From Pedobacter foliorum (GTDB lineage: Bacteria > Bacteroidota > Bacteroidia > Sphingobacteriales > Sphingobacteriaceae), in assembly GCF_013266735.1 (NCBI RefSeq), contig NZ_JABSNU010000005.1:124001-188000 (forward strand): a DNA stretch of 64,000 nt, given 5' to 3'. The translations under genes and the position numbers were made by a program. The notes under the pieces are model-generated. The model had not been told where the DNA came from and did not search any database. It saw only the letters and a list, made by a program, of their open reading frames with translations. Below are positions 45,978 to 56,000 of the stretch, in pieces. How positions within the stretch are numbered: position 1 is the first letter of the stretch; every line of letters begins with the position of its first letter.

Positions 45978-46913
45978 ATGAAAAAATTAATTCTTGCAGT
46001 AGCCCTTACTTTTAGTTCAGCACTGCTTATCGCTCAAACACCTGTAACCATCAATCAAAAATCTAGCACTAAACATGGCCCTGAAAAGGGCTCATTGATC
46101 ATTGTTGGTGGCGGCGGCAGTACTCCGGAGATCTGGAGTAAATTCCTGGAACTGGCTGGAGGAAAAGCAAAAGCCAATATCGTAGTGATTACTGCTGCTA
46201 CAGGCGACTCTGCTGCTTTTAACACAAGCAGTTTAAAAAAGATAAAAAAGGAACTGGGTATCGAAAACGTAACTGTACTGCATACCAATAGCCTAGCCGA
46301 GGCCAATAGTGAAAAATTCATTGCACCGTTAAAAAAGGCTACGGGAGTATGGTTTGATGGTGGCAGACAATGGCGTATTGCAGATTCTTATCTTAACACC
46401 TTAACTCATCAAGCTTTCTTTGATGTGTTGAATCGTGGTGGTGTCATTATTGGAAGCTCTGCAGGAGCCAGCATTCAAGGGTCATTCCTCTGGAGAGGAG
46501 ATACGAAAGGACCCCAAATTTTAGTGGGTGATCATACCCAAGGGCTTGGTTTCTTAAAAAACTCAGCCATTGATCAGCATTTATTGAAGCGTAACAGACA
46601 ATTTGATCTGGTTGATTTTATCAAAAAGTCACCTGAACTAATCGGGATTGGCCTGGATGAAGCAACCTCTGTGGTTGTACAACGTGATACGCTTGAAGTA
46701 TTGGGGAAATCGTATGCAGTAATTTATGATTACCAAACCATCTCTGGTAAAGGGGAAAACCATGTAAAACAGGATAAGGAAGATTATACCGCTTCTTCCG
46801 GACCATTCATTTTCCTTAGCCAAGGTCAAAAGTACGATTTGCGTAACCGAAAGGTATTGGAAACACCTCGCAAAAAACAAGAGCCTGTAGCCGGAGTATC
46901 TAATAACAAATAA
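45978..46913 (+). CDS. Secreted S51-family peptidase (cyanophycinase-like)
   Basis: 311 residues with a signal peptide (ends LLIAQ). The S51 features are an opening SLIIVGGGGSTPEIW, FDGGRQWR, and the nucleophile motif GSSAGAS. The C-terminal region (GLDEATSVVVQRDTLEVLG) matches cyanophycinase and related exopeptidases. The exported form should cut small acidic or isopeptide substrates in the periplasm after SusC/SusD uptake. The exact substrate is uncertain. Confidence 0.88.
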   Translation: MKKLILAVALTFSSALLIAQTPVTINQKSSTKHGPEKGSLIIVGGGGSTPEIWSKFLELAGGKAKANIVVITAATGDSAAFNTSSLKKIKKELGIENVTVLHTNSLAEANSEKFIAPLKKATGVWFDGGRQWRIADSYLNTLTHQAFFDVLNRGGVIIGSSAGASIQGSFLWRGDTKGPQILVGDHTQGLGFLKNSAIDQHLLKRNRQFDLVDFIKKSPELIGIGLDEATSVVVQRDTLEVLGKSYAVIYDYQTISGKGENHVKQDKEDYTASSGPFIFLSQGQKYDLRNRKVLETPRKKQEPVAGVSNNK

Positions 46914-46940
46914 ATTTTAATACACGAAGATTTATAGATT

Positions 46941-48272
46941 ATGACCAGTATAAAAACTGAACAATCTGCTGACCATTGGAAGGGATATGAGAAGCTCATT
47001 TTCCGTTTCCTGTTCATCTATTTTCTCTTGCAAACCATTCCTCTGGATTGGAGGTATTACCGTGGGATCTTTTCCATTAACTGGCTTGATTTGAAGTACG
47101 GGGATATCTTTTTCATTAGCAGGTATTTTCCAAGTTTTTCTACTACGGGAAGCTTTACAGAATGGTTCATCATTGCTATAGTTGCTGCAATTGGAACTGT
47201 ATTATGGACCATAAGAGAGAAGAAGGAAGCAAACTATGATGTATTACATTATTGGCTCAGAACTATATTGCGTTACAGACTTGCTATAGGAGTGATTGGC
47301 TATGGATTTCTGAAATTTTTTCCGCTGCAGGCACCATTTCCATCAATCAGTAATCTGAATACCAATTATGGTGATTTTACCGACTGGAAGCTTTTTTCTT
47401 TGAGTTTGGGGGTGGTACCAAACTATGAGTCTTTTCTTGGCGCGGTAGAGTTACTGGCAGGCTTTCTGTTATTTTTCAGAAGAACTGCATCTGTTGGAGC
47501 ATTAATCATATTGGTGTTCACCGGGAATGTCTTTATGTCGAATTTAGCCTATGGAGGTGGGGAATATGTATACAGCCTTTACCTAATCTCTCTGGCGTTA
47601 TTCATTTTTGCCTATGATGCCGGACGTATCTATCGGCTGATTGCCCTCGGGAAACCAACTCATCCTAATTTATTTCATCCATCTTTTTTGGGATGGCAGG
47701 CAAAGGCCAGGATAGTGGTTAAAGTATTGCTGGTTTTCTTTTTTGTCGCCGTTTACGGCTTTAAAACTTATGAGGGCTTTAAATATGATCCTTATCAGTT
47801 CCCAAAACAGGATGGACTTGCTGATGCAGCTGGGATTTATAATGTAAAAGAGTTTAAGATCAACAACGAGATACATCCGTATTCGGCAAGTGATTCTATC
47901 CGATGGAAAGATGTTGTATTTGAAAAATGGGCAACAATCAGTATTCGTTCTAAAAGGCCTGTTATCCTTGATTCTATCAACTACGAGCAGATTGTTTCTC
48001 GTGATGTTGATCGGAATTATGAACTTTCTGGATCAGGTGGAAGGCATTATTACAGCTACAAGGTTGATACGTTAAAGCATGTTCTATTTCTAGAGAATAA
48101 AAACAAAAATTATAGAAATGAAAAGCTGACCCTGAATTTCAGTAGACCGGACAGCGTTTCTATTGTCCTTTCAGGGGTTAATGAAAATAAGGATTCTATT
48201 TATGTTTTGCTTGAAAAATTGGATAAGAAATATCCGATAAAGCTTGGACGTCGTGGTCGTTTGAAACTTTAA
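46941..48272 (+). CDS. DoxX-like membrane protein with C-terminal soluble domain, paralogue 1
   Basis: 443 residues. About six membrane helices (residues 12-240) with the DoxX-like core (RLAIGVIGYGFLKFFPLQAPFPS, AVELLAGFLLFFRRTASVG). The C-terminal part (about 275-443) is beta-rich and probably faces one side of the membrane. DoxX/DoxD relatives include thiosulfate:quinone oxidoreductase subunits and thiol-stress proteins. The exact role is unknown. It follows the S51 gene by 27 bases and is a tandem paralogue of the next gene. Confidence 0.78.
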   Translation: MTSIKTEQSADHWKGYEKLIFRFLFIYFLLQTIPLDWRYYRGIFSINWLDLKYGDIFFISRYFPSFSTTGSFTEWFIIAIVAAIGTVLWTIREKKEANYDVLHYWLRTILRYRLAIGVIGYGFLKFFPLQAPFPSISNLNTNYGDFTDWKLFSLSLGVVPNYESFLGAVELLAGFLLFFRRTASVGALIILVFTGNVFMSNLAYGGGEYVYSLYLISLALFIFAYDAGRIYRLIALGKPTHPNLFHPSFLGWQAKARIVVKVLLVFFFVAVYGFKTYEGFKYDPYQFPKQDGLADAAGIYNVKEFKINNEIHPYSASDSIRWKDVVFEKWATISIRSKRPVILDSINYEQIVSRDVDRNYELSGSGGRHYYSYKVDTLKHVLFLENKNKNYRNEKLTLNFSRPDSVSIVLSGVNENKDSIYVLLEKLDKKYPIKLGRRGRLKL

Positions 48273-48314
48273 TGCTCTGAAAAATGATAAAAGTATATTT
48301 TAAAATAGTTTAAT

Positions 48315-49991
48315 ATGGCTAGTACAGAAAATAATCCCGGGGTGCCATCAGCCCAATGGTCTACTGTAAAGAAAATTGCATTCCGCATCGCTTTTGTATT
48401 TTTCATATTGGTATCCATTCCATTAAGTGGCAGTTGGTATAAAAATTTATTTGCTATTGATTGGTTAAATCCTCATTACCGAGATATATATGATATTGCC
48501 CGTTATGGTACAAATGTGCCACCCGTGCTTTTCAGTTCCGGGCGTCAGAACGTGGCCGATGGAGAAGTGCAGGAAAGCAATAATAAAGGGGGAAAAGTAA
48601 AGCGGAACAAAGCTGCCAGAGATCAGCAGCCTAATGTTGGAAACGAAGATGGACCTCAGAAAAAGAGAAGCTGGCTAAGTGATTTCAGTGCCTGGGGTAA
48701 TGCTTTGGCCATTGCAGTTGTAGTAGGATTGATATGGACAATCTTGGATCGTAAAAGACCATCCTATAATGTGCTTTATTACTGGCTTACAGTTATTGTT
48801 CGTTTCAGGGCAGCAATTGGTATCATTGGTTTTGGTTTCACCAAATTATTCCCAACGCAGATGCCTTTTCCTTCTTTAGGCCTATTAAATACTGATTTTG
48901 GAGACTTTACTGCTCAAAAAATCTATTGGTTGTCTGTAGGGATTGTACCCTGGTATCAGGTATTTGGCGGAGTGGTAGAGATTGCGGCTGGTTTGTTGTT
49001 GTTCTTTAGGAAGACGGCCACATTTGGTGCTATCCTGTTGATAGGTGCACTTGGAGACATTACCTTTGTCAACTACGCATACGATGGTGGGGTACACGTT
49101 TACGCATTTTACTTCGTATTACTCGGTTCCTTTGTGATTGCTGCGGATGTGCCAAGACTGTATAACCTGTTGATATTGGAACGCTATACTGTTCCGGTTT
49201 CTTATTATCCGGATTATAGTCGGCCTGTTTATAAATACAGCAGGATCTTTTTAAAAGGATTGGCTATTCTTATCTTCTTCGGAATTCTCACTTATACTGA
49301 GGTCAATAATTTTAAATATGATCCTTATAAGCAGCCTTCAACAGCCGGAGTTAAAATCTTAAGGGGAAATTATCAGGTAACAGAATTCAGAATTAACGGA
49401 AAGGTTATTCCGTATTCTCCTGTAGATACTACAAGGTGGAAGGAAGCTACTTTCGAAAAATGGACCACACTTACCTTTAGGGTGAACAAACCTGTGGTGA
49501 TCGATCCTTCCAATGGTGGTGGTAGTCCTATGCGGGATGTTCAGCGAACTTTCGAGATTGCAGGCACTGCAGGAGGACAGCGTGCTTTTCATTATTATGC
49601 GGATACTGTGCAAAGAATATTGTACCTGCAGGATAAAAATGTGATGGCTGCAAGAGGTCGAAAAGAGCGGGCAGGTACAGATGCTATTCAATTGCGTTCT
49701 AAAAACAAAAAGTCAGACAATTGGATCAGTGATGCCGCCTGGAAGAATATTGGAGATGAAAACAGGATGATTGCCAAGCAGGCATGGTCTACCAGAAGAG
49801 ATCGCGAATTCGCCCGTCCTGAACGGAGGGCAAACCGACCGAAGATGATTCTGAAATACCACACTACTGACGGAAACAAAGTTACTCTCGAGGGGGTAAA
49901 TGAAAATAATGACTCATTGTACGTAGTACTGGATAAAGTCAATAGAAAATATGTGTTGCCCGAAAGTACATTAAACGCAGGGAAGTATTAA
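48315..49991 (+). CDS. DoxX-like membrane protein, paralogue 2 with two charged insertions
   Basis: 558 residues. It matches its upstream neighbour over the helices (RAAIGIIGFGFTKLFPTQMPF; GVVEIAAGLLLFFRKTATFG) and the C-terminal domain, with the closing VTLEGVNENNDSLYVVLDK in both. It gains two insertions: a charged linker (about residues 75-118) and a basic Arg/Lys-rich segment (about 440-515) inside the C-terminal domain. The extra segments may bind a partner or membrane lipids. It is the last gene of the operon. Confidence 0.78.
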   Translation: MASTENNPGVPSAQWSTVKKIAFRIAFVFFILVSIPLSGSWYKNLFAIDWLNPHYRDIYDIARYGTNVPPVLFSSGRQNVADGEVQESNNKGGKVKRNKAARDQQPNVGNEDGPQKKRSWLSDFSAWGNALAIAVVVGLIWTILDRKRPSYNVLYYWLTVIVRFRAAIGIIGFGFTKLFPTQMPFPSLGLLNTDFGDFTAQKIYWLSVGIVPWYQVFGGVVEIAAGLLLFFRKTATFGAILLIGALGDITFVNYAYDGGVHVYAFYFVLLGSFVIAADVPRLYNLLILERYTVPVSYYPDYSRPVYKYSRIFLKGLAILIFFGILTYTEVNNFKYDPYKQPSTAGVKILRGNYQVTEFRINGKVIPYSPVDTTRWKEATFEKWTTLTFRVNKPVVIDPSNGGGSPMRDVQRTFEIAGTAGGQRAFHYYADTVQRILYLQDKNVMAARGRKERAGTDAIQLRSKNKKSDNWISDAAWKNIGDENRMIAKQAWSTRRDREFARPERRANRPKMILKYHTTDGNKVTLEGVNENNDSLYVVLDKVNRKYVLPESTLNAGKY

Positions 49992-49994
49992 ATA

Positions 49995-50037
49995 AATAAG
50001 GGCGTCCAAAAAGCAAAGCCTTTTAGACGCCCTTATT
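49995..50037. terminator. Bidirectional terminator between converging operons
   Basis: A 12-bp stem (49995-50006 with 50026-50037) extends through one C/A mismatch to AAAA/TTTT. It lies between the DoxX-like gene end and the convergent PhoX-like gene end. Confidence 0.82.
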
Positions 50038-50040
50038 GTC

Positions 50041-51438
50041 TTAAGATTTCCAGGGACCGGTAATCGCCAAGGTTAAACCAGGTGACTGGATATTTACAAA
50101 TAAAGTTTTACCAGATGGAGAAAAGACTGGACCAGCAAATTCAGACTCGCGCAGGCCAATATTCTGTGCAATTACATAGGTTTTTCCTTGTGGAGTAATA
50201 CCTATTATTCTTGCGTCTTCCTTATCTTCACATATGATCACATCTCCCCAGGGGGCAATAGTAAGGTTGTCACAATTTTGGAAAGTGTTGATGTCGTTAG
50301 GTTCAAGAAATAGCTCCAATGTACCGGGGTGATCTTTTTCCATAGGTTGTCCCTCGTATTCACTCGGGGTATATCTAAATATTTGTCCTTTACTGTTTCG
50401 ACCACCGGATGTACAGGCAAAGAATAATTCATTATTGCCGTACCAAATTCCCTCAGCAGCAGAAAATCTTGCAGCTCCTTGTTGATAAGCACGTAGTCTT
50501 AGGTCATTTTCCGGAGCATCCACGTTGTCAAGATCAATCCATTCTGTTTTGAATGATTTTTTTTCAGGAAAACGGTCAGTCTTTAAGTCTTTGTAATTCC
50601 GGGTATCGGCACTTTTCCATTCGGAAATTACAAGAGCCTGCAGTTTACCTCCTTTGTGCAGTTCGCCAAACACATTTGGTAGGTATCTGTAAAATACCCC
50701 TGTACCGCTGTCTTCAGTTTGGTAGACAATTCCGGCAGTAGGATGTACTGCTACTGCTTCATGAACAAAGCGTCCCATTGGTTTAATCGGAATGGCGGGG
50801 GTAAGGACAATCTTATCGCTGGCGAAAACCTCGAAGTTGTATCCATGGTCTTTTTCTAAAAAACCATCCTCATCGCCTATCCCTAATTCTGTTTCCTCGC
50901 AAGTAATCCAGGAATTCCACGGTGTAATACCTCCCGCGCAGTTCCTGATTGTTCCGGTAAGACTAAGGTATTCCAATTCGATTTGTTGCTTTTTCTCATC
51001 ATAAACCATAGTTGTGGTTCCGCCGACACATAATCTTTCTCCTTTTCCAGTATCATATATATGGTTTTGGTTTGCTTTATGAAGTAGTTTGTTGTCAGCT
51101 CCGAAAGCACCTGAACCATCTGATCCCGGGGTAAGCTCATGATTCCTGATGAGCATTACTTTATCGTTTTTCCATTTAAAAACGCCCATGCCATCATGAT
51201 TTCCAGGAGAAAAGAATCCATCGTTCATGAGGTCTCCCTTTTTTGAAATCACCTTTGCTGAAAACCCTTTTGGCAGACTAAGTAAATCGCCACTTTTATG
51301 CACAAGGGGTCCAAAACCAAGGCCTCTTGTACTTATAGGATCAAGGAATGCAGCATTGGCTGCGAAGCGGTTTAGTCCCAAGAAACCAAGGCTAACTAAG
51401 CCTGTATGTTTGATGAAATCTCTTCTTGAATTTGTCAT
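50041..51438 (-). CDS. PhoX-like (DUF839) Tat-exported protein
   Basis: 465 residues from ATG 51438, which gives a twin-arginine signal (NSRRDFIKHTGLVSLGFLG). A longer ATG at 51477 would begin inside susD. The body fits the PhoX/DUF839 propeller (MLIRNHELTPG, GGTTTMVYDEK, NCAGGITPWNSWITCEET, EDSGTGVFYRY). PhoX enzymes are Ca/Fe-dependent alkaline phosphatases; many homologues are untested. It ends a sigma-FecR-SusC-SusD operon, suggesting a phosphorylated nutrient. Confidence 0.85.
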   Translation of the reverse strand: MTNSRRDFIKHTGLVSLGFLGLNRFAANAAFLDPISTRGLGFGPLVHKSGDLLSLPKGFSAKVISKKGDLMNDGFFSPGNHDGMGVFKWKNDKVMLIRNHELTPGSDGSGAFGADNKLLHKANQNHIYDTGKGERLCVGGTTTMVYDEKKQQIELEYLSLTGTIRNCAGGITPWNSWITCEETELGIGDEDGFLEKDHGYNFEVFASDKIVLTPAIPIKPMGRFVHEAVAVHPTAGIVYQTEDSGTGVFYRYLPNVFGELHKGGKLQALVISEWKSADTRNYKDLKTDRFPEKKSFKTEWIDLDNVDAPENDLRLRAYQQGAARFSAAEGIWYGNNELFFACTSGGRNSKGQIFRYTPSEYEGQPMEKDHPGTLELFLEPNDINTFQNCDNLTIAPWGDVIICEDKEDARIIGITPQGKTYVIAQNIGLRESEFAGPVFSPSGKTLFVNIQSPGLTLAITGPWKS

Positions 51439-51461
51439 TATCTTCTTTTTTACTGTTAAAA

Positions 51462-52991
51462 TTATTTCTTGTTCCACCAGATTCTCGTACTAGTTAAATC
51501 TGGACCTTGTCTTTCTATTGCTTTTTGAATGCCTGGATTAGCGGTGTACTCTGCACGCGGATAGAATAACCTTCTTGGCAATTCTGCACCTAGATTTCCA
51601 CTTAGGCTAAGGTCAAGTTTGCTATAGGTATCCGGATAGCCACTTCTACGCATGTTTGCCCAGCTTTCGTACCAGTTGTAATGTGTTTCAATCCAGTATT
51701 GTGTATTGATCATTTCTAATCCTCTAGCAGGGTTGAAGGGATTGTTTTTTAAATATTCATTTTGCTGCTCGGTTGTGATTACCCCATTATTTCCATAAAT
51801 GGCGAGCTGACTCATCGCTGCCCTAACACCTTCCTCATAATTGCTTTTTACAGCTACTGGGTTTCCAGTTACAATTCCCCGAAGTATGCATTCGGCAAGT
51901 TGGAACTTTACCTGTGCATAGCTCAGGTGTACATAAGGGGCATCATACCTCCCGAAAGTTTTGATATTGGAAACTGAAAAGTTGTTTCTTGATTCGGCAA
52001 TGCTGCTAAATTGTGGATAGCCCTGCTGATTGGCAAAAGTATGGTCTCCATCATGGTAGGAACTAAAAGGGGCGGTAAGCCTCATACAATAAACCAGAGT
52101 ACGTGGATCATTGTGATTTTTTAATGAATCAACAAATGGTGCCGCGAGCCTGTAGGTGGCAATATAGCTAGAACTAATAAAGATGTGAGGAACGCCATTA
52201 GAAGTAGTCCCTGTTCCTGCGCGCTGGGAAGTATAACTAACAACAAAGCTATCTTCGTTCGAATTCATTATGCCTCCGGCTATTGCAGTTTCTATCCATT
52301 TCTTTCCATTTATCGGATCAACTTCCATAATGCGTAAACCTAGTCTGAGCATCAAGCTGTAGGCGAACCTTTTCCACTTTTCGAGATTTCCTTTATAGAC
52401 GATGTCCGATGCAGTGGGAATATCTTTTTTGCTATCAAAAGCGGTTGCCGCCTCATTAAGTTCTTTAAACATATCCTGGTAAATGGCTTGCTGGGTATCA
52501 TATTCAGGGGTCATAATCTGATCGGTATATCCTTTCCCTGCCTGGAAATAGGGAATATCACCATAAGAATCAGTAAGGTGATGAAACAAATACGCCTTCA
52601 GAATTCTGCCCATACTCAGATAATTCACTTTTGCCGGATCTGATTTTGCATGATCAATTAAATCAAGCACTGTTTTTAAAGGGTTTTTATAGATCCATAC
52701 AAAATGCTCCGACATTTCTGCGTCTTTATATGCTGTAATTGAAGGAAAATCTTTATTAGTGTTGAGTTGACTAGAATAAGCCCCTGCATAATAAGCATGA
52801 GTATAATAGTTTTTGTCAAGCATAGTAAGCTGAACGTAAGGTAATTCATAATCCAGGTTAGGAGTGGATACAAAATCAACACTTTTATTGATGTCTTCAA
52901 AGCCTTTGTCGCATGCCGAAAATAGGAATGCGATAAATGTAAAAATGGTTAAACTGCAATTTCTAATATTTTTTGTCATGATAATTTTCAT
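51462..52991 (-). CDS. SusD-like (RagB/SusD_2) surface lipoprotein (locus 2)
   Basis: 509 residues, or 505 if the ATG at 52979 is used. The lipobox is AFLFSAC, then DKGFEDINKSVDFV. The body fits the divergent SusD_2-like group: HHLTDSYGDIPYFQAG, KWKRFAYSLMLRLGLRI and the C-terminal NWYESWANMRRSGYPDTY. It is the lid of the SusC directly upstream (21-bp gap) and precedes the PhoX-like gene. Confidence 0.9.
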   Translation of the reverse strand: MKIIMTKNIRNCSLTIFTFIAFLFSACDKGFEDINKSVDFVSTPNLDYELPYVQLTMLDKNYYTHAYYAGAYSSQLNTNKDFPSITAYKDAEMSEHFVWIYKNPLKTVLDLIDHAKSDPAKVNYLSMGRILKAYLFHHLTDSYGDIPYFQAGKGYTDQIMTPEYDTQQAIYQDMFKELNEAATAFDSKKDIPTASDIVYKGNLEKWKRFAYSLMLRLGLRIMEVDPINGKKWIETAIAGGIMNSNEDSFVVSYTSQRAGTGTTSNGVPHIFISSSYIATYRLAAPFVDSLKNHNDPRTLVYCMRLTAPFSSYHDGDHTFANQQGYPQFSSIAESRNNFSVSNIKTFGRYDAPYVHLSYAQVKFQLAECILRGIVTGNPVAVKSNYEEGVRAAMSQLAIYGNNGVITTEQQNEYLKNNPFNPARGLEMINTQYWIETHYNWYESWANMRRSGYPDTYSKLDLSLSGNLGAELPRRLFYPRAEYTANPGIQKAIERQGPDLTSTRIWWNKK

Positions 52992-53012
52992 TTTATACCT
53001 GATTGATAATGA

Positions 53013-56000
53013 CTATAATCCAAACTTTAAGGTAAGCCCCAGATTTCTGGTTGCCGGGTAAACCATTCTTTCTATTCCCTGTTGGTTGTTGCTGGCTACA
53101 TTACTCTCGGGATCAACATTATCTAAATTTTTGTCTTTGTAGATGGTAAAAAGATTTCTGGCTACCAATGAAACCGAAGCACTGTTGATTCCGATCTTGC
53201 TAAAGGTTTTATCAGGGAATTTATACCTTAATGCCACCTCTCTAAGTTTTAAAAAGCTCGCATCGTAAATGAATTGTTCAGATATGGAACCAACCTGATT
53301 GTAGTAGGAATTAATGTTAGCCGCCGGTACTCTGACTGTATTTTGTTGCCCTTGTTGGTTTACACCTTCAGCCAGTATTCCGTCTTCACGGCCAATCAGC
53401 GTGGCTTTGTGTTTGCCATTTTTATAAGCTGTGGCATTAGTTTCAGAATAAATCACAGCACCGAATTTGCCGTCTACAAGTGTATATAGGGAAATGTTTT
53501 TATAAGTGAAAGTGTTGCTGAAACCTAGCAGCTTGTCGTAAGTGCCGTAACCCAGAAATCCTGCCTTTGGGCTTGCAAGTGGGAAGCCACGACTATCTAG
53601 TACTTTGCGTCCCTGATCGTCACGCATGTAAGTGAAGCCATAAATGGCAGCATAACGCCTTCCTTCTTCCAGCTGGATGGAAGCATTGCCACTTTTGGAG
53701 GTTGCCAATTGAATAGGTGCACCCTGTACACCATTTCCCAGGGCAATTACTTTATTGTCATTTTTAGAAAAGGTAGCAGTCATGTCCCAGGTAAAGTCCC
53801 CTGATTTCACTGGCATTCCTCTCAGTAATATTTCTATTCCGCTGTTTTGCATTTTTCCAACGTTGAGTACAGCTGTAGAATAGGTGGTTGCGCTAGATAC
53901 TGCAGTTTGAACAATATCATCTTTGATCTGGCGCTTATAATAGGCAATGTCAAATCCAATTCGTCCAGATAGAAAATCCATCTCCATGCCGATTTCATAA
54001 TCCTTTGATAAAAGTGGTTTTAAGAATCTGTTCGGAATGTTACTGGTAGCTACAGTTTGAAGCGGAACGGTACTGTTGTATTGTAATGCATCAAGTGCAT
54101 AACTCAGATCTAACTGATAGGGGTCGGTATCACCACTAACCTGAGCAGTAGAAAGTCTCAGTTTGCCATAAGAAATTGCATCTGGAAATTTTATCGCGTC
54201 TGTAAAGACAAATGATAAAGCTGCTGATGGATAGAACAGGTTATTATTGCTCATAGGTAGGGTCGAAAACCAATCGTTCCTTCCGGTTAGTGTCAGGTAT
54301 AAATATTGTTTATAGGCAAATTCCACATTACCAAAAAGAGAGTTGGTTCGTTGTCTGCTTTCAGAAGTCGAAGGGAGTTTGGTTGTCAGGTTATTAAAGG
54401 TGTAAACTCCAGGAACGGTAAAGGTATTTCCGGATGTAATTACTTGTGAACCTGTTCTCCAGTTGATATTACCTCCAATAAACCCATTAACGGTAAAATG
54501 ACCTTTCAGTTTTGGATCTACACCGATAAGAAGTTCATAATTATTCTCCGCATTGTCGATTGCGCGCTGGTTAAGTATACCTCCAATATTGCTGGGTGAA
54601 TTGTAAGGGAAGCTTGAAGAAGCATTTCCATCCGGGATATACTGGAATCTTTTCGCCAATGAATTGTCACGGGTAAATCTGCCCCTTGTGTATAGCCAGT
54701 TCGTAAACTGGTATTTAAGACTTATTGATCCGGTGAGTCTTCCTCTGGTATCAAATTCCTTTTCTTTATTAACAATGTAATAAGGGTTAGATACTCCCTG
54801 GGTATAAAGAAGCTCTCGTCCATTAGCATCATATCCCGGTTTTAACGATTCAATATCTAGGCTATTTGGTAAATATAGCAGGGAATAGAACTGATTGTCA
54901 TGATTACCACCGATGTACGGTCTGTTATTTGCCTTTTCATAGATGTAGTTCAATACAATATCAACATCTAATTTTCCGAATTTTGAATGTGCTTTGGTAT
55001 TGATGCTACTGCGGGCAAAATTTGCATTAGGAACAATATCTGTATTCCTGAGGTCGGAAAGCGATACCCTATAATCCTGATTTTCGCTGCTCCCAGATAA
55101 GGCTATTGTATTATTGATGGTGCTTCCGGTAGTAAAGAAACGCTCATAATTATCCTTTACAGCGCTGAACGGCCTGATTACACCATCAAATTGTACTGTT
55201 GGAGTTCCATCCAGTTTATGACCCCAGTTATCCGACCCTTTCGCATTGTCGGCACTTGTCGGGAGATCGGTTGCATTAGGTTGGTTGATGGCACTTTGGC
55301 CATATACGTTTTGAAAATTGGCATGATTTATCAATCGGTCAACCAGCAAAGATGAACTGAAATCTATGTTCATTTTCCCTTTAGCTGATTTTCCACTTTT
55401 TGTGGTGATCAGAATCACTCCATTAGATGCCCTTGAGCCATAAAGTGCAGCTGCCGCATTTCCTTTAAGTACACTAATACTTTGGATATCGTCAGGATTA
55501 ATGCCAGTTAATCCATCTCCATAGTCAATTCCACCCTCAGGTGTATTTGAAGCTAATCCACCAAGGCTGGTTGTATTAATCGGGATACCATCAACTATCC
55601 AGAGTGGTTGGTTATTTCCGGTTAAAGAAGATGCACCACGTATAACCACTCTCTTACTTCCGGCAACACCATTAGCTGTATTTCCTATATCTACGCCTGC
55701 TACTTTACCAGAAAGTGCATTAATAAGGTTTGGTGTTTGTACCGTGTTTACCTTGGATCCATCTAATCTGGCAATCGAATAGCCTAAGCTTCTCTCGCTT
55801 TTTTCGATATTAAGTGCGGTAACCACAACCTCATTTAAGGCTTGAATATCAGGTTGCATACTGATATTTATTATGGTTCCTGAGGTTGGCTTAATTTCCT
55901 GACGGAGGTACCCTATAAAATGGAAAACCAGAGTTAGATTAAGGTCTGGAACCTGCAAAGAGTAATTGCCTTGCGAATTGGAGCTGGCTTGAAGCTGTTT

